Below, piece by piece: positions 9,875 through 17,059 of a DNA stretch of 37,978 nt. The notes under the pieces are model-generated. The model was not told where the DNA came from. It did not search any database and saw only the letters and a program-made list of their open reading frames with translations. Numbering within the stretch: position 1 is the first letter of the stretch; each line of letters opens with the position of its first letter. The stretch is from the NCBI GenBank assembly GCA_002352045.1, contig DEHT01000084.1, positions 1 through 37,978 on the forward strand, given 5' to 3'. The translations under genes and the position numbers were made by a program. The DNA comes from Chitinophagaceae bacterium UBA2793 (GTDB lineage Bacteria; Bacteroidota; Bacteroidia; Chitinophagales; Chitinophagaceae).

Positions 9875-10546
9875 ATGAAAAAAACAATAATTGCTGCAAG
9901 TTTGCTATCTATTATTGCCATTAGTTGTAATGATAGTGAACCAAAAAAAGAACAAACTACACCCGCTGTAGATGCAAGTAAAACAGAAACAACTTCTACT
10001 ACTGCCGAAACATCTGCAACTACTGTAGTTTTAGATTCTGCCACTATAATGAAAAACTGGATGGCTTACAGCACTCCAGGCGATATGCATACAATGATGA
10101 AAAGTTGGGACGGAACCTGGGATGCCGAAATTACCATGTGGCATGCACCCGGGGCTCCTCCGGAAACTACAAAAGGCAAAACCACTAATAAAACCATAAT
10201 GGACGGCCGTTACCAAATTAGCAATCACAGTGCTTCTATGATGGGTATGCCTTTTGAAGGCATGGCCACATTGGCTTATGATAATGCAAAGAAAAAGTTT
10301 ATCAGCACCTGGATTGACAATATGGGAACCGGCATTATGAATATGGAAGGTAGTTGGGATGAAACTTCTAAATCGTTAACCTTAACCGGTAAAAGTATTG
10401 ACCCAAGCGCAGGTACCGATAAAACAATGGACATGAAAGAAGTGTTTAAAATTATTGACGACAAACACCAGTTAATGGAAATGTATGGTCCCGGCCCCGA
10501 TGGTAAAGAATTTAAAATGATGGAAATTAAATATACCCGTAAGTAA
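9875..10546 (+). CDS. DUF1579 family lipoprotein
   Basis: The 223-residue protein has a lipoprotein signal with lipobox IAISC, the lipidated residue being Cys18. A Ser/Thr/Glu-rich linker (about 20-50) is followed by a DUF1579-type domain (about 55-223), recognisable by W(D/E)G.WD, TTKGK, the MDGRY block, MPFEG...YDNAKKKF, W.DNMGTG and the closing EFKMMEIKYTRK. DUF1579 proteins have a lipocalin-like beta fold and no settled function. With Asp at +2 after Cys (CND) its final membrane is uncertain in Bacteroidota. It sits between its own likely promoter and a strong terminator, so it is probably monocistronic. Confidence 0.8.
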   Translation: MKKTIIAASLLSIIAISCNDSEPKKEQTTPAVDASKTETTSTTAETSATTVVLDSATIMKNWMAYSTPGDMHTMMKSWDGTWDAEITMWHAPGAPPETTKGKTTNKTIMDGRYQISNHSASMMGMPFEGMATLAYDNAKKKFISTWIDNMGTGIMNMEGSWDETSKSLTLTGKSIDPSAGTDKTMDMKEVFKIIDDKHQLMEMYGPGPDGKEFKMMEIKYTRK

Positions 10547-10568
10547 GGGGTTAAATCTGTATTTTTAT

Positions 10569-10598
10569 GCCTCACCTTTTTTCAAGGTGAGGCTTTTT
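10569..10598 (+). terminator. Strong terminator whose 3' arm also carries a Shine-Dalgarno-like sequence
   Basis: A perfect 10-bp stem (GCCTCACCTT at 10569-10578 with AAGGTGAGGC at 10584-10593) and a 5-base loop are followed by TTTTT at 10594-10598. It ends the DUF1579 transcript. The T-run touches the ATG of the next gene at 10599, and AAGGTGAGG in the 3' arm lies at Shine-Dalgarno distance from that ATG. Confidence 0.8.
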
Positions 10599-11252
10599 AT
10601 GTCGAACAAACCCACACTTATTTATTGCTACGATGCCTATTGCGGATGGTGTTATGGCTTTAGCCCAATTATAAAAAAAATTGCGGATGAGTATAAAGAT
10701 AAATTGGTTACTGAAGTTTTAAGTGGGGGAATGATACTGCCCGAAAAGCAAGTGCATATTAGTGCAAGTGCCGGCTATATTGCAGAAGCATATTTAAGAG
10801 TAGAAGAATTAACCGGTATAAAATTTGGAACCGATTATCTGTGGCATATCAACAACCCCGATGATAGTGATTGGTACCCTCACTCCGAAAAGCCAGCCAT
10901 TGCCATGTGTATTTTTAAAGAATACTATCCCGAGAGGGCTGTGGAATTTGCTGCCGACCTACAGTATGCACTGCACTTTGAGGGCAGAGATCTTACCGAC
11001 GATGAAGCCTATCGGCATTTACTGGAAAAATATAGCATTCAGCCCGAAGCCTTTTATGGAAAACTACATAGCGAAGAATATAAAGAAATGGCCTATTACG
11101 AATTTTCATTAATGAAACAATTGCAGGTAACAGGTTATCCATGTGTATTTATTCAAACCGGTGAACTAAAATTTGTAATGGTAGCCAGGGGCTTTACTTC
11201 TTATGAAGATTTGAAACAAAGAATGGAGGCGGTATTGTTGGAAAACAATTAA
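10599..11252 (+). CDS. DsbA/FrnE-like thioredoxin-fold protein
   Basis: The protein is 217 residues from the ATG at 10599. A GTG at 10587 in the same frame lies inside a terminator stem and would add only four residues, so the ATG is preferred. The thioredoxin-fold active site is CGWC at Cys15-Cys18 (Tyr-Cys-Gly-Trp-Cys-Tyr), with an inserted helical domain and the cis-Pro loop in TGYPCVF, as in the FrnE-like subgroup of the DsbA family. There is no signal peptide, so it should act in the cytoplasm as a disulfide oxidoreductase or isomerase; the substrate is unknown. There is no room for a normal 5' leader between the preceding terminator and the ATG, so the gene depends on read-through or on an internal start. 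Confidence 0.8.
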   Translation: MSNKPTLIYCYDAYCGWCYGFSPIIKKIADEYKDKLVTEVLSGGMILPEKQVHISASAGYIAEAYLRVEELTGIKFGTDYLWHINNPDDSDWYPHSEKPAIAMCIFKEYYPERAVEFAADLQYALHFEGRDLTDDEAYRHLLEKYSIQPEAFYGKLHSEEYKEMAYYEFSLMKQLQVTGYPCVFIQTGELKFVMVARGFTSYEDLKQRMEAVLLENN

Positions 11253-11303
11253 AAAATTTTCTGCAACTTTAAAATCACATTAATTTTTCCGAAACTTTAC
11301 TGT

Positions 11304-11349
11304 ATAAAAAAACACAAAGCAAAAAAGGCAAATGCTTCCACTTTGTGTT
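11304..11349 (-). terminator. Terminator of the ECF-sigma/Spy-like operon
   Basis: AACACAAAG at 11311-11319 pairs with CTTTGTGTT at 11341-11349. Read on the minus strand the stem is followed by a run of T (11304-11312 on the plus strand is mostly A). It lies 35 bp after the last minus-strand gene and 50 bp after the convergent DsbA-like gene, and could serve both. Confidence 0.7.
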
Positions 11350-11384
11350 CTTTTAAAATCTTTCCTGCAAAGCAGATAAAGAAA

Positions 11385-11780
11385 TTATTTCTCTTTCTTT
11401 TCACCACCGTCTCTTTGTGGACGAAGGCTTGGTTCAATTTCGTTTTGCCATTTTGCAAATTGCTCTGCGGAAAAAATATTTTTGAGTTTGGCATCTCTTT
11501 CATCGCCCATTTGTTTGCGTATTTGCATCATTTCTTCCCTATCGGGTCTATTACCACTTGCAAATATTTCTTCCATCTTTTTTTGCTGGGCGGTATAAAA
11601 ATCAATCAAAATAACTTTTGCACCTGAACGTACCGATTCACTCGGCTTTATTCCGGCCTCAATTTTATCGAGGGCTATTTTTACTCTTTCATCCACGCTC
11701 ATGCGTTGAGGACCTTGAGCAATTGCAGAACCTGCCATCAAAAAAAAGGAGGTTGCCAATACTAATATCTGTTTTTTCAT
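11385..11780 (-). CDS. Small exported Spy/CpxP-like protein
   Basis: The 131-residue protein has a signal peptide ending SAIAQ (about residue 21) and a helical, charged mature part with Met/Gln/Arg-rich stretches (REEMMQIRKQMGDERDAKL, FSAEQFAKWQ). F(S/T).EQ(F/L).(K/R)(W/Y) is the LTxxQ-like repeat seen in periplasmic Spy/CpxP-type chaperone or sensor proteins. It is the last gene of a five-gene minus-strand run, 29 bp after a second protein of similar design. A role as a stress-responsive periplasmic chaperone is inferred from fold style and from the sigma-factor context. Confidence 0.6.
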   Translation of the reverse strand: MKKQILVLATSFFLMAGSAIAQGPQRMSVDERVKIALDKIEAGIKPSESVRSGAKVILIDFYTAQQKKMEEIFASGNRPDREEMMQIRKQMGDERDAKLKNIFSAEQFAKWQNEIEPSLRPQRDGGEKKEK

Positions 11781-11809
11781 TTTAAAATATTTGGAGAGTG
11801 AATATATAA

Positions 11810-12313
11810 TTATTTTTTTGATTTTGGAGATTTTATATCGGCTCTTTTATGTCTCATTATATCAAAAAAATTTGAATCAAATTTTTGCTTCTGCGATTCG
11901 TTACAAATTTCTCTTACTTTTTTATAATACGATAGCATTGAAAGATCGAGTGCTTTTTGTCGTTCCGAAGAACGAATTACAGCTTGTTGCAATGCACTGT
12001 CCGAATAATTATTGCTTGCCAAAAATTTCATTCTCTTTTCCTTTTCTACAAACAAACTATCGAATAGTGGTTTGGTTTCAATTTTGTTAAGGTCGGCAAG
12101 GCTATCGTATTGTTTTAATTGTGCATCGGTGAATTTAAGCTCATCCTTTAGGTATTTGCCTACATAGGCTTTTCTATCCATAGGCATTTCTTTGTGAAAA
12201 TTTCTTTTTTTCATTAATGTAAAATTGAAAATGATACCGGCAATATTTGCCAGCAGCAGTAGAACAATTATAAACACCAATGCTTTATTTGTTTTAGGCC
12301 TTGTGGTTATCAT
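11810..12313 (-). CDS. Membrane-anchored Spy/CpxP-like (periplasmic heavy-metal-sensor-like) protein
   Basis: The 167-residue protein has one N-terminal membrane helix (about 11-31) without a clear cleavage site. A periplasmic helical domain follows, with LKFTDAQLKQYDSL (an LTxxQ-like motif), then further charged helices up to SESQKQKFDSNFFDIM-like sequence. This layout is typical of Bacteroidota periplasmic heavy metal sensor genes that follow an ECF sigma/anti-sigma pair. Its start overlaps the stop of the preceding gene by 4 nt (ATGA), implying translational coupling. No metal-binding Cys/His cluster is visible, so metal sensing should not be assumed. Confidence 0.65.
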   Translation of the reverse strand: MITTRPKTNKALVFIIVLLLLANIAGIIFNFTLMKKRNFHKEMPMDRKAYVGKYLKDELKFTDAQLKQYDSLADLNKIETKPLFDSLFVEKEKRMKFLASNNYSDSALQQAVIRSSERQKALDLSMLSYYKKVREICNESQKQKFDSNFFDIMRHKRADIKSPKSKK

Positions 12314-12657
12314 GGCTGTTGCTTATTTTCTATATCAAACAATGAGGTGGCAGTATTAATAGAGTATCCGTCGTTTATTAGTACCTGGTTATCAAAAACC
12401 ATCTTATCAGCAACTTCGTTGGATGCAGTATGCATCATCCAAAAATTAATGATTAATACAAGTGCTATTGCAGGAAATGCAACAATAGGCTTAGTTAAAA
12501 AGCCAATGGCTCTTTCCCAGTAAGTTGCCTGTTCTCTTTCCCTGTTCATTCGTGCATGTATCCTGGTAAGTAAAAATGGAGCAGGCATAGCCTTGTCGGC
12601 AGCGTCCATACTGTTGATGGTTTCTTCTACCATTTTATCCAATTTATTTTTTTCCAT
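12310..12657 (-). CDS. Putative one-TM anti-sigma factor
   Basis: The 115-residue protein has a cytoplasmic N-terminal half of about 55 residues (EETINSMDAADKAMPAPFLLTRI), one membrane helix (about 57-76) and a short outer tail. It overlaps the 3' end of the ECF sigma gene by 14 nt and the next gene by 4 nt. The position directly after an ECF sigma gene, the size and the topology are those of a membrane anti-sigma protein. There is no zinc-binding HxxxCxxC motif, so it is not a classical ZAS-type anti-sigma; the assignment is inferred from context. Confidence 0.55.
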   Translation of the reverse strand: MEKNKLDKMVEETINSMDAADKAMPAPFLLTRIHARMNREREQATYWERAIGFLTKPIVAFPAIALVLIINFWMMHTASNEVADKMVFDNQVLINDGYSINTATSLFDIENKQQP

Positions 12658-13267
12658 TTTGTTGCAAATAATAGTTTTCCAAAATTTTTTTCAACCCGGT
12701 TTTAGCTCTCACCATCAGGGCTTCCACAGCAGCAACACTCATTTGTAATATTGCAGCTACTTCGTTATAAGATAGACCCTCTATTTTATGCAGTGTAAAT
12801 ACAAGCTGCTGCTTTTGGGGTAATTGTTTAAGTGCTTTAAAAAGTTGGGCCGCTTTTTCTTTATTATCGAGGCTTGCGCCGGGATGATAAAAACTTACCG
12901 GTTCTTCCTCTTCTCTCAGCGAAAAAACTCTTTTCAATAATCCACCATACTTAGCCCTCTTTTTTGTTTTTACAAAATCCAATGCCTTGTTGACGGCTAT
13001 TCTATAAATCCAGGTACTTAATTGAGCATTGCCTTTAAAATTATCCATTTTTTCATATACCTCTATAAACACTTCCTGCGTTATATCTTCTGCGTCGGGT
13101 TCATATTGCACAATGTTTAAAACAGCATTATAAACCATGCCCTGGTATAGCTCCACTATTTCTGTAAAAACAGACGTGTCGCCATTGTTGATTCGTTCGT
13201 TAATGTTAGCCTGGTTCAAAAATTCAATTATTAAAATGCCTAAATTAATCTTTTTAAACCAAGCCAA
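12644..13267 (-). CDS. ECF-type RNA polymerase sigma factor
   Basis: The 207-residue protein has sigma-70 region 2 (about 35-105: YQGMVYNAVLNIV, DAEDITQEVFIEVY, STWIYRIAVNKALD) and region 4.2 (about 140-195: LPQKQQLVFTLHKIEGLSYNEVAAILQMS...VRAKTGLKKIL). No region 3 is present, which defines the ECF group. It directs RNA polymerase to a small regulon, normally held off by the anti-sigma encoded next. The first 16 residues from the ATG are atypical (hydrophobic, LGILIIEF); a TTG at residue 17 could be the true start. It lies 20 bp after the outer-membrane protein gene and overlaps the putative anti-sigma gene by 14 nt. Confidence 0.9.
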   Translation of the reverse strand: MAWFKKINLGILIIEFLNQANINERINNGDTSVFTEIVELYQGMVYNAVLNIVQYEPDAEDITQEVFIEVYEKMDNFKGNAQLSTWIYRIAVNKALDFVKTKKRAKYGGLLKRVFSLREEEEPVSFYHPGASLDNKEKAAQLFKALKQLPQKQQLVFTLHKIEGLSYNEVAAILQMSVAAVEALMVRAKTGLKKILENYYLQQNGKK

Positions 13268-13287
13268 CTAACTACTAAGTAATCGAA

Positions 13288-16179
13288 TTAAAAACCCGGA
13301 CCACCCGGGCCGCCGGGGCCGGGGTTTCCCATTCCACCCGGGCCAAACCTTGGTCCATGATCACTATCGGAGGAACTTGTTTTTTTAGCAGTGCCAAAAT
13401 TTTTCAGGCTGTACGTAAATGTTAGCATAAAGTATTGTTGCAGCACAAGGCTTCTTGAGTCAACAATTCCTTTTTCATCTACAGTACGGGTAATTGCCTG
13501 GTTTTGTTTCAGCAAATCAAACACTGAAAGTTTTAACTCGCCTACCCGGTTTTTCAAAAATTTCTTTCCAATGGCTGCATTCCACAACCAAAAGTTTTGG
13601 TTTAAACCATCACTCAAACCACTATATGATTGGTTGGTTACATCGTTTTGAATAAACCATCCTTTTTTATTCAATAAATTTAAAGTTGCACCGGCCGATT
13701 GATATACATAGTTGTTATTTGCGGCCACAGTACTTTTTGTGTTATTAAAACTTGCGTTATAGTTTACATTAAAATCAATATACTCACTTATGTTACTGGC
13801 AATTACTGCTCCTGCATTAAATACTTTGTTATCGGTATTTGTTTTTGCATTGTTTACCATGCCTGGTAGTTTTGAATAAGTAAAGCCGGTATTAATATTA
13901 ATGTTCGACTTTATGAATTTTAATGGCATACTATACGTAAAAAAGCTACGCAAACTTCTGTAGCCATCCACATTTACCGGCCTTGAAAGTTGTGTGCCTG
14001 GTGCCAATATTAAACCCTGCCCTACCTGTGTAGAATCGGTAACAATAATGGTGCTATTTGCTATATAATTATTAGCCGTTTGGCCAAAGAAATTTGCAAA
14101 AAAACTATGCCCTGTTTTGGTATTGGTAAAAGTATATCCGCCTCCCAAAAAGTGAGTTGTGCTTTGCTTTAGTTCGGGGTTACCAACACTTACTCTTAAT
14201 GGGTTACTCAAATCATATACATCCTGCAATTGATTTACGCTCGGAAAGTTTACACCCGCACGATAAAACAATCGAACACTGTTTTTTGCATTGAACTTTT
14301 TACGAAACATTGCATTGGGAAGTATGTTTGAAAAATTTTGTTTTATAGAAGAGATGGTAGGAAATACTCTTTCACTTTCCAGTTGTGTAGTTTGCACATT
14401 AAACCCAACAGCGTATTGGGCATCACGGCTTTCTACATAGCGGTAAGTAATGCCACCTCTATGAGTGGTAACAGTATTGTCAAACCTGTTTGATAAAGCA
14501 CTATCGAAAACGGAGTATTTTATTCCATCATAATTAAACGCCTGTTGATCGGCCTTATTTTTTTGAATAGTAGGGTTGTATTCAAATTGTAACTGACCTT
14601 TTTTACCTAATGGTTCTACATAAGCAATGTTGGCACCATAGGAATTGTTGTTGGTTAGGTTATCATTATACCTGTCCTGTGTAGAATCTATAATGGAGTA
14701 AGGGTTGTACGAGAAAAAACGATAGTCGCCCTGGGTTATAATGTCGGCTTCATTTCTGGAGTTAGTTGTATTGAATCCAATAGACAACACCCTTCTTTCC
14801 TTAGCAAAATTGTGACGATACATAATGTTGTTTCGCAAATTGTATCCTTTTCTTTCGGCATCGGTAAGCACATTGCTATTGCTGGTAGAATCGCCGGTTG
14901 CATAATAATTTTCTAAATACGATAGCGTGTTTGAGTTATTTCCCTGGAAACTTAGGCTGGGTATATATGTAATGCTGTTGCGGTTGTCAATTTTATATTC
15001 CCAACGCATGTTTATACGGTGATTATAATTTTTGCTATTCGACAAACTTTGCTGATCGGTAAAAATATTTACACTGTCTGTAAAAGTTTCAGTATTACTC
15101 AATGCGTCGTTACTGTTGCTACTTTGGTTGTAAAAATAGCTACCACTCATGGTAAGCTTTGTGCCAAACTTGTTGCTATAGTTAATCCCCAATGCATTGG
15201 TTTTACTAATACCTGCCGACTGGCCTACACTAAAATTATTGCCGCCACCAAAGCCTCCACGCATTCCACCGCCCATTCCTCCACGGTTTCCGCTACCACT
15301 GCTGGTTAAACCCAATAAATCCTGTGCACCAAAGTTTTGTTGATTTATATTATTAAAGTTTCCTACAAAAGAGAGCCTGCGGTCGCCATTAAAAAAGCTT
15401 ACATTACCACCGGCAGCATATCTTTCATCGGTGCCATAGCCGGCATATATTCTACCAAATTGGCCATTTTTAATGCCCGATTTAGTAACCACATTAATTG
15501 CTTTTACGGTATTGCCATCATCCACACCGGTTTGCTGAGCCTGGTCGCTCAGGCGGTCGAATACCTGTATTTTATCTACCACTTCGCTGGGTAAATTTTT
15601 CAAAGCTGCTGAAGCATCGTCGCCAAAAAAATCTTTACCATCAATGGTTACTTTTTTTACCTGCTCGCCCTGGGCGGTTACTGTACCATCCCGGTCAACA
15701 GTAATGCCAGGCATTTTTTTAATAAGGTCTTCGGTAGTAGCATCGGGGTTTACTTTAAACTGGCTTGCACTAAACTGTGCCGTATCGCCTCTTTGAGTTA
15801 CAGGCGAAGCTCTTGAAATTACAGTAACTCCGGTTAAGTCCTTACCCTGCCTGTCCACCGCTACTGATCCCAAATCTTTTTTAAACTCATTAGCTTTTAA
15901 ACTAAATAATGTTACATACTGCTGATAGTTGATAAAATCAACTGTTACTATAAAATTGTCCTGTGCCGATGCTGAAAATTCAAAATTTCCTGTTGCATTG
16001 GTAACCATCCGGCTCACTATGCTACTGTCTTTTTGCAACAATAATGAAACGGTAGCACCGTTCAGGGGTTTTCCATCGGTTTTATCTGTAGCTATACCTT
16101 TGATAGTTACGGGGGTTTGGGCAAAGCCCACGATTGCCGCTAAAGAAAAAACAATCGTTAATAAAGCTGTTCTTATCAT
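13288..16179 (-). CDS. Outer-membrane beta-barrel protein with CarboxypepD_reg-like N-terminus (TonB-receptor-like)
   Basis: The 963-residue protein has a signal peptide (1-20, ending GFAQ), a CarboxypepD_reg-like Ig-type domain (about 22-105: IKGIATDKTDGKPLNGATVSL), a plug-like domain (about 125-235: TEDLIKKMPGITVDRDG, VTIDGKDFFGDD, LPSEVVDKIQVFDR), then a long beta-barrel rich in Asn/Ser/Thr and aromatics. It belongs to the Bacteroidota outer-membrane barrel family related to TonB-dependent receptors. Two odd low-complexity parts are a Gly/Met/Arg-rich insert (about 295-315) and a Gly-Pro-rich C-terminal tail (about 939-963) in place of a normal aromatic-ending last strand. It heads a run with an ECF sigma gene 20 bp downstream. 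The ligand is unknown. Confidence 0.85.
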   Translation of the reverse strand: MIRTALLTIVFSLAAIVGFAQTPVTIKGIATDKTDGKPLNGATVSLLLQKDSSIVSRMVTNATGNFEFSASAQDNFIVTVDFINYQQYVTLFSLKANEFKKDLGSVAVDRQGKDLTGVTVISRASPVTQRGDTAQFSASQFKVNPDATTEDLIKKMPGITVDRDGTVTAQGEQVKKVTIDGKDFFGDDASAALKNLPSEVVDKIQVFDRLSDQAQQTGVDDGNTVKAINVVTKSGIKNGQFGRIYAGYGTDERYAAGGNVSFFNGDRRLSFVGNFNNINQQNFGAQDLLGLTSSGSGNRGGMGGGMRGGFGGGNNFSVGQSAGISKTNALGINYSNKFGTKLTMSGSYFYNQSSNSNDALSNTETFTDSVNIFTDQQSLSNSKNYNHRINMRWEYKIDNRNSITYIPSLSFQGNNSNTLSYLENYYATGDSTSNSNVLTDAERKGYNLRNNIMYRHNFAKERRVLSIGFNTTNSRNEADIITQGDYRFFSYNPYSIIDSTQDRYNDNLTNNNSYGANIAYVEPLGKKGQLQFEYNPTIQKNKADQQAFNYDGIKYSVFDSALSNRFDNTVTTHRGGITYRYVESRDAQYAVGFNVQTTQLESERVFPTISSIKQNFSNILPNAMFRKKFNAKNSVRLFYRAGVNFPSVNQLQDVYDLSNPLRVSVGNPELKQSTTHFLGGGYTFTNTKTGHSFFANFFGQTANNYIANSTIIVTDSTQVGQGLILAPGTQLSRPVNVDGYRSLRSFFTYSMPLKFIKSNININTGFTYSKLPGMVNNAKTNTDNKVFNAGAVIASNISEYIDFNVNYNASFNNTKSTVAANNNYVYQSAGATLNLLNKKGWFIQNDVTNQSYSGLSDGLNQNFWLWNAAIGKKFLKNRVGELKLSVFDLLKQNQAITRTVDEKGIVDSRSLVLQQYFMLTFTYSLKNFGTAKKTSSSDSDHGPRFGPGGMGNPGPGGPGGPGF

Positions 16180-16333
16180 AAAAATTTAATTCGTTCAGCA
16201 GGGTTAGACGATTTGTTGTAAAAAAACCTTCGCTCCAGAGGATCCTTTTTTGTTAAAAGGAGGTTAACAACTTTAAACAGTTATTTTTTAAGCATATTGG
16301 CCTAAATTGCAGCCCTGATTTAAAAAACAGATT

Positions 16334-16867
16334 ATGGAGTATAATAAAATAGTAGCAGTTACCGGCTTAAGCGGTTTATATGAATTGGTTTCATCTAAAG
16401 CCGATGGCGGTATTGTTCGCTCGCTTGAAGACCAAAGCAGTAAATTTGTAAGCAACAGGGTTCATAATTTTTCTCATTTGGAAAGTATTGAAATTTATAC
16501 CAGCAATGAAAATGTAAATCTTGCAGAAATATTTGCAGCCATGCAGGCAAGCAAAGAAAGCCGCCCAGATGCAAAAGCTGACAATAAAGCTTTGAAAGCT
16601 TATTTCGAAAAGGTATATCCAACTATGGATTTTGAAAGGGTTTATGCAAGCGATATGAAGAAAATGGTAAAATGGCTCGATATACTTAGCAAAGCTGGTA
16701 TTGAAATTAAAGTAGCCGAACCTGGTGAAGCCGATGAAAACACTGCAGAAGAAAAGCCTGCTGTAGCCGAAAAGAAAACTGCAAAAACCGCTGCAGCCAA
16801 AAACACTGCTGCACCCAAAAGCAATGCGCCCGCAAAAAAAATAAATGCGCCACGCAAAATGGCTTAA
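16334..16867 (+). CDS. DUF5606 family protein with basic Ala/Lys tail
   Basis: The 177-residue soluble protein has an N-terminal domain (about 1-135) matching, from memory, the Bacteroidota-specific DUF5606 family: IVAVTGLSGLYELVSSKADGGIVRSL, a VESI/LESIEIYT strand, then EIF..M and a helical part with DFERVYASDMKKMVKW. The tail (about 140-177) is Ala/Lys/Pro-rich and histone-H1-like (AEKKTAKTAAAKN, APAKKINAPRK), which suggests nucleic-acid or ribosome contact; that is inference. The gene is monocistronic, with a strong terminator just downstream. No function is established for the family. Confidence 0.75.
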   Translation: MEYNKIVAVTGLSGLYELVSSKADGGIVRSLEDQSSKFVSNRVHNFSHLESIEIYTSNENVNLAEIFAAMQASKESRPDAKADNKALKAYFEKVYPTMDFERVYASDMKKMVKWLDILSKAGIEIKVAEPGEADENTAEEKPAVAEKKTAKTAAAKNTAAPKSNAPAKKINAPRKMA

Positions 16868-16884
16868 TAACTTTTTATAATTTT

Positions 16885-16927
16885 AAAATAGTCAACAATC
16901 ACACACCGGTTGTTGACTATTTTTTTT
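16885..16927 (+). terminator. Strong terminator of the DUF5606 gene
   Basis: AAAATAGTCAACAA at 16885-16898 pairs perfectly with TTGTTGACTATTTT at 16910-16923 around an 11-base loop. The stem runs into a T-run that ends at 16927. Confidence 0.85.
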
Positions 16928-17034
16928 CGCTTCTCTTTTTTCAGTTTTTCGTTTACCGTTTGGCGTTGCACGAAGCTCGTGGCTCAAAGCCTGTTTTCGT
17001 TATAGCTTCGTATCTTTATAGACTGTAAAATTCA

Positions 17035-17055
17035 TCACCAAATCACCAAATCACC
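17035..17055 (+). repeat. Short tandem repeat TCACCAAA in the leader of the M3 peptidase gene
   Basis: Two exact copies of TCACCAAA (17035-17042, 17043-17050) and a partial third (TCACC, 17051-17055) end 4 bases before the ATG at 17060. The repeat is unstructured and A/C-rich, and may simply keep the start region open for translation. Confidence 0.5.
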
Positions 17056-17059
17056 ATTA

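Noticed and set aside
17035..17055. CRISPR or other repeat array at the TCACCAAA repeat
   Set aside because: There are only two and a half 8-bp units without spacers; it is a simple short tandem repeat in a leader.
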